A stretch of 64,000 nucleotides of DNA from Hydractinia symbiolongicarpus (taxonomy: Eukaryota; Cnidaria; Hydrozoa; Anthoathecata; Hydractiniidae): contig NC_079877.1 in NCBI RefSeq assembly GCF_029227915.1, forward strand, positions 9,608,001 to 9,672,000, given 5' to 3'. A program made the position numbers and the translations under genes. Below are positions 17,726-28,150 of this stretch, piece after piece. Each line of letters starts with the position of its first letter. Position 1 is the stretch's first letter. The notes below the pieces were generated by a model, which did no database searches, was not told where the DNA came from, and worked only from the letters and a program-made list of their open reading frames with translations.

Positions 17726-18415
17726 TCACTCTTTTTGCATAAAACTTACAACATTGTCTGACACATTAACTTGCATGAGAACCTGAACATTCAGCATGCT
17801 TCTTGCAACCATCTTTTTATCATCCAAGGTTACTTCAAAGCAAGATGTTATTATCTCGCCAGGTGCACAATATTCCTGCCTTGCTTTTGCATTGCTATTC
17901 AGTAACGTAAATGTAACATTAGTTTTCTCTTGGCAGAGTTCTTTCACTGAGATGTTTTGACATTTTTCGCATTCAACCAAATCTTCTTCATTTACTTCCA
18001 CAGTGTGCTTCCACATGCTGCAACGCAATTGAGGCAAAAGCGACTTAGTATTCACTGAAACAATTTTACCCGTGACAGCTGCTGATGTTGAGTCAACAAG
18101 GTCTTTCTCGGTGAAACTTTCAGGATCCAACGAGACTGACGCAGTTATTGTCGAAGAATCCATGGTTTTCTGTAACTGCTGTGATTGATATTTGGAAACC
18201 CGAAGATTTCCAAAACAATAGACAGTTTTGTCTTCAACCTTGTCAACACGGTCGCCAAATATTGTAATGGGGATAATATCAGTCTTGTCGTTGATGCTGG
18301 CTTGTTTCAAACGAATTGTTATACCATTTTTTTCAACTAACTTTTCGTTGGATAAATTGTAAAGACATGCCTCAGTTTTCACCAGTATGCAAAGAGAATT
18401 GACCATTTTCTTCAA
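17726..18415 (-). CDS. OB-fold (RPA-like) protein fragment of Helitron type, 229 aa
   Basis: The segment at residues ~10-80 (ACLYNLSNEKLVEKNG, IRLKQASINDKTDIIPITIFG, TVYCFGNLRVSKYQSQQ) has the beta-strand pattern of a replication protein A OB fold. A cysteine pair follows (ECEKCQNISVKELC) and a second beta-rich domain. RPA-like genes accompany Helitrons and Helentrons, where they are thought to bind single-stranded DNA during rolling-circle replication. The start overlaps the end of the DUF6570 frame, so it seems joined to that gene by deletion of the Rep/helicase part. It could also be a captured host RPA gene. Confidence 0.45.
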   Translation of the reverse strand: MKKMVNSLCILVKTEACLYNLSNEKLVEKNGITIRLKQASINDKTDIIPITIFGDRVDKVEDKTVYCFGNLRVSKYQSQQLQKTMDSSTITASVSLDPESFTEKDLVDSTSAAVTGKIVSVNTKSLLPQLRCSMWKHTVEVNEEDLVECEKCQNISVKELCQEKTNVTFTLLNSNAKARQEYCAPGEIITSCFEVTLDDKKMVARSMLNVQVLMQVNVSDNVVSFMQKE

Positions 18416-19767
18416 TTTCTACTTCCGGTGGCTCTGATATGTTAGTTAACGCTGCTGGAATACGGTCTACATCAATTTGAATGTCATCATACAAAAAATT
18501 GTTTTTTTTCAAATACAAAATAAGTGTTTTAACAATTTTTGGAGAGACAAGTTCAAAATACACATGTCCACGAAAAGAAAGTTTCCTCTTCAATTTAACA
18601 AGGACAATACCATTACTGTCAGCGCCTACTGGAAGCGTAGTTGGAATATCACTGACATTAATAGGGACATTGCATATGGCACCTTTCAGTTTCGGAGATT
18701 GTCCTTTAGTACTATTTTCTTGAACACAATTCTCCTGGCTACAATAGTTTTCTCCAATTTATTGATGTTCAATAAGTTGTCTGGTAAGTCAAATATTTCC
18801 AGCCTATTGAACACTGCCTGAGCAGGAATAATGTCTTTCAACAATTTTTTGTGACGTGTTAAGCAAACATAATATTCCCCATCACAACTTTCAATTTCAT
18901 TAATAATGTCTGGATGCTGCAGATCATACTTCTCAGCATTATATTTAACGACCGACCTCTTATAGAGACATATGTGACATACTATACATATAAAAACCGG
19001 GCCTGCTTCAATTGTAATTTTGAAATTTGATATTCTTGTGGAAATAGATTTGTGCATTTTTTTCTTTGCATAATTTTCACGTCGTTTTTCATTTTATTGT
19101 TCTTACGCAAAAAGTTTTTTGATATATATTTCTGTTTTCTAGAACTTGCACGTTGTTTATCGACTGTCTTTTCAATGTCTGCCGTGGCTTCGTCATCAAC
19201 ATTTATTTGAACATATTGAACTTCAAATGGGCAATTCTCAAAGACTGCAAGATTTTGTCGATAATTTTTTTTAATATGGCTTTGTACATCACAAAGCCAC
19301 TTGAATTTCAGTAATATGGATGAACCATCGGGGCTGAAACTTCCGTGACTATCTCTACTGTGTGGGTCAAATAGATAATGGACATTTTTTCCAACAGAGG
19401 CAGAGTTCATGGCATTGTGCTGCGCAAAATATCTAACATCACCTAAAAAACCTGTGAACTTATCCCCCAACACTACAGCTACACACCGTTGTTCAAAGTT
19501 CACAACAGACGGTAATTCTTCAACACTGAGAGGCCGGTATATTTTAACATTTTTAAAGTTATCATCACCACACTCCAAAACATAATCAAGGTCAAATGAT
19601 TTCCAAGAAGATATTCGCTTAATTGCTGACCAACATATTGACAATAATGAGTTACACATACATTGAATACCTGCAGTGGACCCAATTTTTTGAACACCTT
19701 GATGAAATGAACGTGATGTAGATTTTATATGGATAGGAGAAGGGTCAGCAGATAGGGAAGTTGCCAT
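18372..19767 (-). pseudogene. Helitron-associated gene: UL36-type cysteine protease plus DUF6570, frameshifted
   Basis: From ATG at 19767 the first domain has a candidate catalytic Cys in TAGIQCMCNSLLSICW and the Asp-Pro-His motif in YLFDPHSRDSHGSFSPDG. This resembles the herpesvirus large-tegument deubiquitinase fold found next to Helitron helicases in animals. A basic linker leads to the DUF6570 region: CIVCHICLYKRS (zinc ligands), LEIFDLPDNLLNINKLEK, ARRIVFKKI, then PKLKGAICNVPIN and VLVKLKRKLSFRGHVYFELV. Frame changes near 19050 and 18710. The Helitron-like N domain, Rep and Pif1 helicase that should follow are absent. Confidence 0.6.
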
Positions 19768-19818
19768 AATAGAGCATAAAATATTTTGTTTACAAAGTTT
19801 ACCATGGAAGGCTGACAA

Positions 19819-20090
19819 AGTTTATCATAGAAGGCTGAATAAAGCTGAGCAGTGCTGAGGAACCAGCTTGAAAAGACAGATGATGTCAATTTTCAAACGC
19901 TAGCCAAAATCAAAAATGATGATTATTGTTCGAAAGCTGATAAAATATGATAAAATGATGTAATCAGAATGTTTTAAGCTCCAAAATGACGTGATAATCA
20001 ATCTGAAACCATAGTTGAAAGACTAATACATACCAAAAATTCACAACAAAGTATATAAAAACCAAACCAACTTCAACAACGTGAAATGAT
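19819..20090. other. Intergenic, nothing recognised
   Basis: About 270 bp between the protease-like start and the Penelope element. A short GAAGGCTGA motif repeats near 19800 and 19830. No gene. Confidence 0.4.
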
Positions 20091-20136
20091 TACTGTGGAA
20101 AATTTATCATTTCTTGAACATGATAGTTTAGTAGGC

Positions 20137-20169
20137 GACGTTTCGGGAGATCCTTCTCCCATCATCGGG
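20137..20169 (-). ncRNA. Hammerhead-ribozyme-like motif (copy 1)
   Basis: On the minus strand: CCCGATGAT, then stem GGGAGA/TCTCCC with AGGA loop, then GAAACGTC. This matches the core order of hammerhead ribozymes (CUGAUGA, stem II, GAAA), with C instead of U at one core position. Hammerheads are established in Penelope-like elements. Activity is not shown; the core change could weaken it. Confidence 0.45.
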
Positions 20170-20304
20170 CAAAGTAAAATGATGTTGCGCATGTATTTAT
20201 ATAATTGCAGAGGATCGAAATTCATAAAAATTAACCAATCAGAAACGAGCTGATAATTACAGTTAATTACGGTAATTAACATTTTTGGACCTGGATGTAG
20301 GTAA

Positions 20305-22243
20305 CTACTTCTTCTGTAGGGCTGGTAACCAAATCTCAGGAAGTTGATACGAGATGCTGTTTATGTGTTTGTTACGTTCTACACTGTTGATGGTTTCTTT
20401 AATCTTCCTGGCCGTTGTTCTGGATTCTCTGTCAATGATTTTCTTCTCATCCCAATTAAACTGATGACTTCTGCTCCAGCTGTGGTCCGCAATTTCGTTT
20501 TTCTTCACATCTCCGTTTCTCACTGCGCGCATATGTTCTTGTACTCGTTGCTTAAACTTTCTTTTTGTTTCGCCTATATACACTGCATCACAATCTTTAC
20601 ACGGGATTTCGTAAACAACATTGTTTTGCTCTTCCAGGTTTATTTTGTCTTTTGGTTTAGACAAAGTGCTTCTTAGGGTGTCTTTAGAGGTAAGAATGCA
20701 TTTGATCTTGTGTTGCCTTAAAACTCGACGAAGGATCTCGCTGGTACCTGGTACGAAGGGTAGGAATGCTGATGCGATAAATTCCTCTGATGTTTCCTTG
20801 TTGTCTCCGTTGCATCTTCTCTTCATTTTATTTTCTACTTGCGTGATGACTTTATGACTGTATCCATTTGTGATTAATGCATTTCTTACACGTCGAATTT
20901 CTATTTTCCTCTCCTGTTTGTCACTGACTACACTGTTGGCACGATTCAGTAATGAAGATATGACACTTTCTTTGCAAGATTTCTGATGGTTTGATTCGAA
21001 GTTAAGGTACTGGTCAGTGTGTGTTGGTTTACGATACACTGAAACTGAAATGGAACCATTCTTGCGTTTGACCAAAGTGTCCAGGAAAGCGATACTTCCA
21101 TCGTGTTCAAGCTCAACAGTGAATTTGATTTGTCGATGTAGGTCGTTGATGTGTTCATGGAACTCTTCTAGATGAGATCTTTTGATTATGGCGAATACGT
21201 CGTCAACAAATCTTTTCCAAACCTTTGGACGTCTGTCTGATGTGACTAATGCTGTTGTCTCGTGTGCTTGCATGTATATTTCTGCGACTACTGATGATGC
21301 AGGGCCTCCCATGGCAACTCCGTCTGTTTGAGTGTAGAAGTTCTTATTAAACAGATACCATGTTTTGGTTAGAACAAGTTCGACCAAACGCAGAAAATCC
21401 GGTACTGGAATCTTTGTCTTTTCACCGAATGCAGCATCGTTTTCGATAATGTCTTTAATGATGTTTAAGGTGTCTTTTATGGGAACATTTGTGTAGAGTG
21501 ATGTGACATCAAATGATACCATGCATTCGTCGTCTGCTATCTTTATTTCTCTGATGTATTCCGAAAATTCTTTTGAGTTTTTGCTGTGGTCACTTGCTGT
21601 GAATTTGCTGAGGATGGAAGCAACAAATTTTGATAGGTTGTATAACGGTGTTCCAGTGCAGGAAACTATTGGTCGAATTGGATTTCCCTGTTTATGAATT
21701 TTGGGTAGTCCGTAAAATCGCGGTGGTGGTCCGTCACAAGGTTTCAGTCGGTAATACTGCTTATCGTCGATGTATTCTTTTCTCTTCAACTCCATTAAGA
21801 TGTTCCTCGCTTCTCGTTTGATGACTTCTGTGGGATCTTTCTTGAGAAGTTTGTAAGGCCCGTTGTTGATGTGTTCGTTGCACTTGTTGATGTAGTCAAG
21901 TGTATTCATGATAACCGTTGTTCTCCCCTTGTCTGCCGGTAGGATTATGATATCTTTGTCCTTCTTTAGATTCTTCAATGACAGTCTTTCAGATTTTTGC
22001 AAATTGTCCTTTGGTGTTTTGCTTTTCTGTAGCGTGAGGCTTACTTTAGCTCTTACTGTGTCTGCCTCTTCTTTTGATAGATCTTTAATTGCCTCTTCCA
22101 CTTTCGCAACTATTTCGTTCTTTGGAATTGAAGCTGGTGTCATGCAGAAATTCATTCCTTTTGATAGAAGGTTTGTTTCTTCTGTCGTGAGTTGTCTGTT
22201 GGAGAGATTGACAATCCATTTGCTCTTTTCTATACCCGTTTGT
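20305..22243 (-). CDS. Penelope-like reverse transcriptase with GIY-YIG endonuclease, N-truncated
   Basis: The frame runs from the inversion junction to a stop at 20305, about 645 codons. RT motifs include LPADKGRTTVIM, FYGLPKIHKQGNPIRPIVS, FDVTSLYTNVP, TDGVAMGGPASSVVAEI and the catalytic RFVDDVFAI (the Penelope form of YxDD). The C-terminal GIY-YIG nuclease is VVYEIPCKDCDAVYIGETKR with RVQEHM. No interrupting stop. It differs from the plus copy in at least one residue (SI-S-YQLPE against SI-P-YQLPE). The open frame continues upstream into the spacer, which gives a false N terminus. RT copies its RNA and the nuclease nicks the target. Confidence 0.85.
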
Positions 22244-24571
22244 GAAGAAGTCAGATCGCTAGAGAAATCAAGAATAAAATACGCAAGATACACTAACCAT
22301 CTTCGGTTTTCTCTACGTTGTCTTCACAACGAGATAACACCTAAAGATCTTCGACTTACCTGCAGAGTCAAGACTGAAAGAAGTAAGAAAATCTTACAAC
22401 GCGCAAGCCGCCAGTTATTGCAAGAAAGAATCCATCTAAATCACGTAACACGTAACACCCTACATCGCCAAATACTTGATCTTGACAACACCATCAAATC
22501 GAGACTCTCCACCGACCAATATAAACAGGTTAAGAATATTCATGATAGCGTGTATGAAAAAGAAATGAGATCGGTTAAAGACAGACACCTTAAAAAGTTC
22601 AACAAAATCAATGACAGATTCAATGATGATACACAAACGGGTATAGAAAAGAGCAAATGGATTGTCAATCTCTCCAACAGACAACTCACGACAGAAGAAA
22701 CAAACCTTCTATCAAAAGGAATGAATTTCTGCATGACACCAGCTTCAATTCCAAAGAACGAAATAGTTGCGAAAGTGGAAGAGGCAATTAAAGATCTATC
22801 AAAAGAAGAGGCAGACACAGTAAGAGCTAAAGTAAGCCTCACGCTACAGAAAAGCAAAACACCAAAGGACAATTTGCAAAAATCTGAAAGACTGTCATTG
22901 AAGAATCTAAAGAAGGACAAAGATATCATAATCCTACCGGCAGACAAGGGGAGAACAACGGTTATCATGAATACACTTGACTACATCAACAAGTGCAACG
23001 AACACATCAACAACGGGCCTTACAAACTTCTCAAGAAAGATCCCACAGAAGTCATCAAACGAGAAGCGAGGAACATCTTAATGGAGTTGAAGAGAAAAGA
23101 ATACATCGACGATAAGCAGTATTACCGACTGAAACCTTGTGACGGACCACCACCGCGATTTTACGGACTACCCAAAATTCATAAACAGGGAAATCCAATT
23201 CGACCAATAGTTTCCTGCACTGGAACACCGTTATACAACCTATCAAAATTTGTTGCTTCCATCCTCAGCAAATTCACAGCAAGTGACCACAGCAAAAACT
23301 CAAAAGAATTTTCGGAATACATCAGAGAAATAAAGATAGCAGACGACGAATGCATGGTATCATTTGATGTCACATCACTCTACACAAATGTTCCCATAAA
23401 AGACACCTTAAACATCATTAAAGACATTATCGAAAACGATGCTGCATTCGGTGAAAAGACAAAGATTCCAGTACCGGATTTTCTGCGTTTGGTCGAACTT
23501 GTTCTAACCAAAACATGGTATCTGTTTAATAAGAACTTCTACACTCAAACAGACGGAGTTGCCATGGGAGGCCCTGCATCATCAGTAGTCGCAGAAATAT
23601 ACATGCAAGCACACGAGACAACAGCATTAGTCACATCAGACAGACGTCCAAAGGTTTGGAAAAGATTTGTTGACGACGTATTCGCCATAATCAAAAGATC
23701 TCATCTAGAAGAGTTCCATGAACACATCAACGACCTACATCGACAAATCAAATTCACTGTTGAGCTTGAACACGATGGAAGTATCGCTTTCCTGGACACT
23801 TTGGTCAAACGCAAGAATGGTTCCATTTCAGTTTCAGTGTATCGTAAACCAACACACACTGACCAGTACCTTAACTTCGAATCAAACCATCAGAAATCTT
23901 GCAAAGAAAGTGTCATATCTTCATTACTGAATCGTGCCAACAGTGTAGTCAGTGACAAACAGGAGAGGAAAATAGAAATTCGACGTGTAAGAAATGCATT
24001 AATCACAAATGGATACAGTCATAAAGTCATCACGCAAGTAGAAAATAAAATGAAGAGAAGATGCAACGGAGACAACAAGGAAACATCAGAGGAATTTATC
24101 GCATCAGCATTCCTACCCTTCGTACCAGGTACCAGCGAGATCCTTCGTCGAGTTTTAAGGCAACACAAGATCAAATGCATTCTTACCTCTAAAGACACCC
24201 TAAGAAGCACTTTGTCTAAACCAAAAGACAAAATAAACCTGGAAGAGCAAAACAATGTTGTTTACGAAATCCCGTGTAAAGATTGTGATGCAGTGTATAT
24301 AGGCGAAACAAAAAGAAAGTTTAAGCAACGAGTACAAGAACATATGCGCGCAGTGAGAAACGGAGATGTGAAGAAAAACGAAATTGCGGACCACAGCTGG
24401 AGCAGAAGTCATCAGTTTAATTGGGATGAGAAGAAAATCATTGACAGAGAATCCAGAACAACGGCCAGGAAGATTAAAGAAACCATCAACAGTGTAGAAC
24501 GTAACAAACACATAAACAGCATCCCGTATCAACTTCCTGAGATTTGGTTACCAGCCCTACAGAAGAAGTAG
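22244..24571 (+). CDS. Penelope-like reverse transcriptase with GIY-YIG endonuclease
   Basis: The plus-strand copy is longer at its N terminus and keeps the Penelope N-terminal region (KYARYTNHLRFSLRCLH, then RSKKILQRASRQLLQERI), RT domain with FVDDVFAI (DD codons near 23672-23677) and GIY-YIG domain (~24256-24350), ending at 24571. The reading frame is open from 21908, but 21908-22243 is antisense to the left-arm copy and not part of this gene. No ATG lies before 22567 in the true part, so the 5' end is missing. Otherwise uninterrupted, hence a young insertion. About 775 codons. Confidence 0.85.
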   Translation, partial: EEVRSLEKSRIKYARYTNHLRFSLRCLHNEITPKDLRLTCRVKTERSKKILQRASRQLLQERIHLNHVTRNTLHRQILDLDNTIKSRLSTDQYKQVKNIHDSVYEKEMRSVKDRHLKKFNKINDRFNDDTQTGIEKSKWIVNLSNRQLTTEETNLLSKGMNFCMTPASIPKNEIVAKVEEAIKDLSKEEADTVRAKVSLTLQKSKTPKDNLQKSERLSLKNLKKDKDIIILPADKGRTTVIMNTLDYINKCNEHINNGPYKLLKKDPTEVIKREARNILMELKRKEYIDDKQYYRLKPCDGPPPRFYGLPKIHKQGNPIRPIVSCTGTPLYNLSKFVASILSKFTASDHSKNSKEFSEYIREIKIADDECMVSFDVTSLYTNVPIKDTLNIIKDIIENDAAFGEKTKIPVPDFLRLVELVLTKTWYLFNKNFYTQTDGVAMGGPASSVVAEIYMQAHETTALVTSDRRPKVWKRFVDDVFAIIKRSHLEEFHEHINDLHRQIKFTVELEHDGSIAFLDTLVKRKNGSISVSVYRKPTHTDQYLNFESNHQKSCKESVISSLLNRANSVVSDKQERKIEIRRVRNALITNGYSHKVITQVENKMKRRCNGDNKETSEEFIASAFLPFVPGTSEILRRVLRQHKIKCILTSKDTLRSTLSKPKDKINLEEQNNVVYEIPCKDCDAVYIGETKRKFKQRVQEHMRAVRNGDVKKNEIADHSWSRSHQFNWDEKKIIDRESRTTARKIKETINSVERNKHINSIPYQLPEIWLPALQKK

Positions 24572-24706
24572 TTACCTACATCCAGGTCCAAAAATGTTAA
24601 TTACCGTAATTAACTGTAATTATCAGCTCGTTTCTGATTGGTTAATTTTTATGAATTTCGATCCTCTGCAATTATATAAATACATGCGCAACATCATTTT
24701 ACTTTG

Positions 24707-24739
24707 CCCGATGATGGGAGAAGGATCTCCCGAAACGTC
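24707..24739 (+). ncRNA. Hammerhead-ribozyme-like motif (copy 2)
   Basis: Same motif as copy 1 in the right Penelope element: CCCGATGAT, 6-bp stem II GGGAGA/TCTCCC, then GAAACGTC. It is followed by a second hairpin (TATCAT to ATGATA, 24751-24771) that may belong to the fold. Confidence 0.45.
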
Positions 24740-24825
24740 GCCTACTAAACTATCATGTTCAAGAAATGATAAACTTTCCACAGTAATATGAATACTGAAC
24801 AGACAAACCGAAATAATATCTTCAA

Positions 24826-25110
24826 TAAAACGTGAAATGAGTTTTAAAATGGCAGAGCTTACCAGCCAAACTTTTGGCAGATCCAACATGTGCGGAGGTC
24901 TGGACCTGTGGGCGCGATAAAAGCGCGCATTGCGCAAAAATGTAAAAACGGCGCGCCATCTAAAAACTTTTCGTTCCCGAAGTTGCCTTTGAAACACTCA
25001 CCAACCTAAAGGTGTGAGTGAACAAAAAGGGGTAAGATTTTTTAAAGTGTTTCTATAGTATTCCTGTTTCTATTTTGCTTAAAATTCTCCAAGGTATAAT
25101 TTTGGTTTGT
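24826..25110. other. Spacer between Penelope element and SINE
   Basis: No credible coding frame. It contains a short palindrome-rich GCGCGC-type stretch (24920-24960) and a CTCACACCTTT/AAGGTGTGAG inverted pair near 25000-25020. Confidence 0.4.
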
Positions 25111-25450
25111 GGCGCCGTAGATTAGTGGTTATAGCTCTCGTACTCTGTGCGGGAGACCGGGGTTCGATTCCTCTTGACGGCGATTCAACATGGGCGAGTG
25201 AATGTTACCATAGCCCCGGGTTAACCCAAGCCATGTGAGGGAAATTGGGAAGATGGCACACTGTGTGGGCCGTTGGATGTTGCCGGGAGTTGTCTAGTAG
25301 AGCGCGGGCTCTAATTGGGTCTGCGTAGCTCAAAATGAGCATTAAATACTCTAGGACTCTCCATCTACGCCATGGCCCCTCCTGGAAATAATAGACAGGG
25401 TATATCCCTCGATATTTGTGAGGCTAGCCATGTAAAATATGCACATCTAT
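25111..25450 (+). repeat. tRNA-derived SINE
   Basis: A tRNA-like head occupies 25111-25183: A box TAGATTAGTGG at 25118-25128 and a perfect B box GGTTCGATTCC at 25161-25171, with acceptor-type pairing CGCCGT/ACGGCG. The unrelated body contains GGGTTAACCC and AGTAGAGCGCGGGCTC. It has no CCA end, a weak anticodon stem and C where U33 is expected, so it is a SINE and not a tRNA gene. The right end is approximate. Confidence 0.6.
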
Positions 25451-25582
25451 CTTGGTTCCAGACGCAGTCATATTTCCTATTCGTTCATCTCCACTCTTCC
25501 CATGTGCGTTAACCGACTACATGCAAACAAGACGTATAAAAGACATTAACCGACATACGCGAACCCGAATTTATCATCTTCT
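25451..25582. other. Spacer, no gene
   Basis: Short sequence between the SINE and the 2.56-kb repeat. GTTAACCGAC/TTAACCGACAT is repeated at 25508 and 25546. Confidence 0.3.
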
Positions 25583-28150
25583 TCTTATATATTAATTCCC
25601 TTGCGTGAGTAAAACTGTGAGTCCACGACACGGAAATCACGGGTCACTTTCTTATGACGTGGCTGTACGCTAAAATTTAACTAAAAAGATTAGGGATGTA
25701 CTTCATAGAAATCGCACATAAGGTGTAAATATATAACCCGCTGCTAATAACGATATAAATATATATACCCTTATGCCAAAAAACTCTATGTTAGCATATA
25801 TATATAGGTATCGCTACATATGAAACGGTATTAGATATTCACAAAGCATACGGACTGTTAAATGAAGTTCCTAGCATAAAACGGAAATTGTGTTTACGAA
25901 AAAGATGACTGTTCTTTTTGAGTATTCTCTACTCTTTCATTCAAAATAAATCTTTAAAAAAACATTTGAAGAAGAGCATGGTTTTATAAATTAATCATAG
26001 CAAGGTTCTGTAAGGTTTTTTCATGTTTTATTTTCAGTTTTGATTATATTATTGTTGCCAGACATGTTTTATAGCTAGCATCATAAAAAGCCAACCACCA
26101 CCAACAACTAGCTAGCTAGCTAGGAATATATATATATATATATGTAGCCATGTTCTTTATACCTAGCTAAGTCTCCAGTTTATATTTAAGTGACTAGCTA
26201 TTAGCTGCTGTAGCTAGCTAATGCTAGCTTTAAACTAAAGATTCCCAGTATATATATTCCCACAAAACACATCAAACGTTATTAACCCTGAAAATTTTAA
26301 ACATTTTCCTGGGTTTTTTTTGGTTTGCGAAGTTCTTTTCCTCCAAATATTCTGAAAAAAAAGTTCAGAAATTACTTATTTTTAAAATGTAAATTTAATT
26401 TGTTTCAAATTGTGGGCAAAAACCTTAATCAGCATGCTAAAAGAACTGACTTTTCTTAATTTAGAATTACTAAACACAACCATTTTCTTACAATTAGTGT
26501 AAACTTTTGTGCGTATGGCTTATATTTAATACACCAAAGGAGCTACTTTGTTGATTTCAATTTTATACTCTTTGTAAGCTATTTTTTTCTTCTTTTTGAC
26601 ATTTCTGTTTTACCACTCAATTTTTACATTTTATAAGTTATTTGGAACAGAATGGTATGAAATAGACCAAAATACCTGATCTTAGTTGTTTTTAATTTAC
26701 AGGCTGTGTCTGTGAAACTTTAAGGGGAACATTTGGTGGAAGACAATGGCATGACATATACTGATAGAACTGATTTTTGTTGTGTTAGATGTTATATCTG
26801 AACCTTTTTGACATTTTATGTTAATTTTGCGAGGAAGGACCATATATATATACACAGAAGAAGAATTCAATTTTACACCTTGCAAGCTTTGTTTTTCTAT
26901 ATTTTGTATAAATTTTTACCTGGGCCGACTCCGTGCAATATATCGAAATGACTGATCCTTCTTGATTTAAATTTGATGTGTTCTAAATCGTATATAGTTT
27001 TGGAAATTTTGTGTAAGATTTAATGGGTAAGGGCTAGATGCAATATGTCAAAAAAACTTTTTTTGTTGAATCAGAAGCACTCCCTACAACCATTCTTTTT
27101 TTTACAGTTTGTGAAGCTTTTGTGAGGAAAGAGTGTATGCAATATTATCGAAATAACTGATTTTTGTTGCAAACTGTTTTTCTTTGGCATTTTGGATTAA
27201 AATATTGTTTTAGAGGGCATATGCAGCAGATATATGTACTGAAATAGTTAAATTTTGCAAACTTTGATTTTGTCGTTACCTCTCATTTTTTACATTTTGA
27301 TTAAACTTTTGTGGGAGACCGTCGGTATGCGAAGGACCAAAATAAGAGATTTTAGTATTATTTAGAATTTGTATTTTGTGTTGCAAAATTGGTGCAAAAA
27401 TTGACATAAACTGAACTTATATACAGATTGATTGCTGTTGTTTAACATGACTCATTATGACTTATATATATATTTTATGAAAATTTGTGACAGAATACTA
27501 TGTGAGATTTGAAATTTTGTTTACTTTATTGATGGTAAAACAGCATGCAAATTGCTAAAAGGACTTTATTAATTTTAGGTTTAAACACCGTTATTTTGTT
27601 GGCATTTTGTCTAAAGTTTGGTGAGGAGGGACTGTATGCAATATATCAAATAATGTTTTATTGCATTATAATTTGTCCTTGCAAATCCCTTTTTTTACAC
27701 CTTAGATAAAAAATTCTGTCAGAGGCACAATTTATTGTTTATTTTTCACATTGTGTGTCAACCTTTGGCAGGGTTTGCAATAAACTAACTGATTTTAACA
27801 TATACAATGAGAGAGATTTGTGTTTCACATTGATCAGCTTTTTTGTATATATGTGGCGTTTTAAGTGATTTAAATTTTATGGGTGAGATGTATGTTGAAA
27901 TGCTTTTGGAAACTTGTTTCCGAATAATTTTCGCATTTGTCAGATGGTCAGAGCAAGTAATTTTAGTAGATTTAGATTTTAAATGTCACATAAATACTGC
28001 AGTTGTTGAAAACCTTTAATTTTTTTGGTCATTTATATAATAATGCAGATGTAAGATGCGCACTGCTGTATTGTTTGTTTTTTGATGGACATATATCTGC
28101 TACATAAATTAAATGGAATACAGTGGATTCTTCCACGGGAAACAGCTAGT
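25583..28150 (+). mobile_element. 2.56-kb noncoding repeat (copy A), Helitron-like ends
   Basis: The whole unit is present again in inverse orientation at 55980-58548 (coordinates sum to about 84127) with few differences. It has no coding capacity. The 3' end shows a GTGGA-TTCT-TCCAC hairpin (28123-28136) 9 nt before CTAGT (28146-28150), which fits a Helitron 3' end (hairpin then CTRR). The 5' end near TTAATTCCC is not diagnostic. The central part is built of ~110-125-bp diverged tandem units with the common phrase GTATGCAATATATCGAAAT. A non-autonomous Helitron or Helentron with internal tandem repeats is the best guess. Confidence 0.55.
26400..27850. repeat. Diverged ~110-125-bp tandem units within repeat A
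   Basis: Phrases of the type ACATTTTG...AAACTTTTGTG...GTATGCAATATATCGAAATAACTGATTTTTGTTG recur about every 120 bp (for example around 26930, 27040, 27150, 27230, 27330 and 27640). Identity between units is moderate, so the array is old. Confidence 0.5.

Larger units (their letters stand above)
20091..22243 (-). mobile_element. Penelope-like retroelement, 5'-truncated copy (left arm)
   Basis: Left arm of a palindromic pair with 22628-24785; positions map as x to 44876 minus x. It contains the 3' noncoding region with a hammerhead-like motif (20137-20169) and a long ORF. It begins at the junction with the plus-strand copy near 22243 and lacks the N-terminal region. The two arms are nearly identical. 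Confidence 0.85.
22244..24825 (+). mobile_element. Penelope-like retroelement, right copy
   Basis: Includes the ORF, a 3' region with a near-palindromic GTTAATTACCGTAATTAAC block, a hammerhead-like motif and an end near 24825. The end is set by the independent third copy, which matches to about 29365 (shared ATATCTTCAA) and then differs. The head-to-head join to the left copy leaves a ~380-bp unique spacer (22249-22627). Confidence 0.8.

Noticed and set aside
21908-22243. N-terminal 112 residues of the long open frame at 21908-24571
   Set aside because: This stretch is antisense to the left Penelope copy. The open frame passes through the inversion junction by chance.
25111-25183. Functional tRNA gene
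   Set aside because: The pol III boxes are good, but U33 is missing, stems are weak and the sequence runs into a SINE body.
26095-26150. GCTAGCTAGCTAGC and TATATATA arrays as regulatory sites
   Set aside because: Simple sequence inside the 2.56-kb repeat, present in both copies. No reason to call it regulatory.
26697-26885. 62-residue frame found in both A copies
   Set aside because: Identical only because the repeat is duplicated. Low complexity, no motif and no codon-type conservation.
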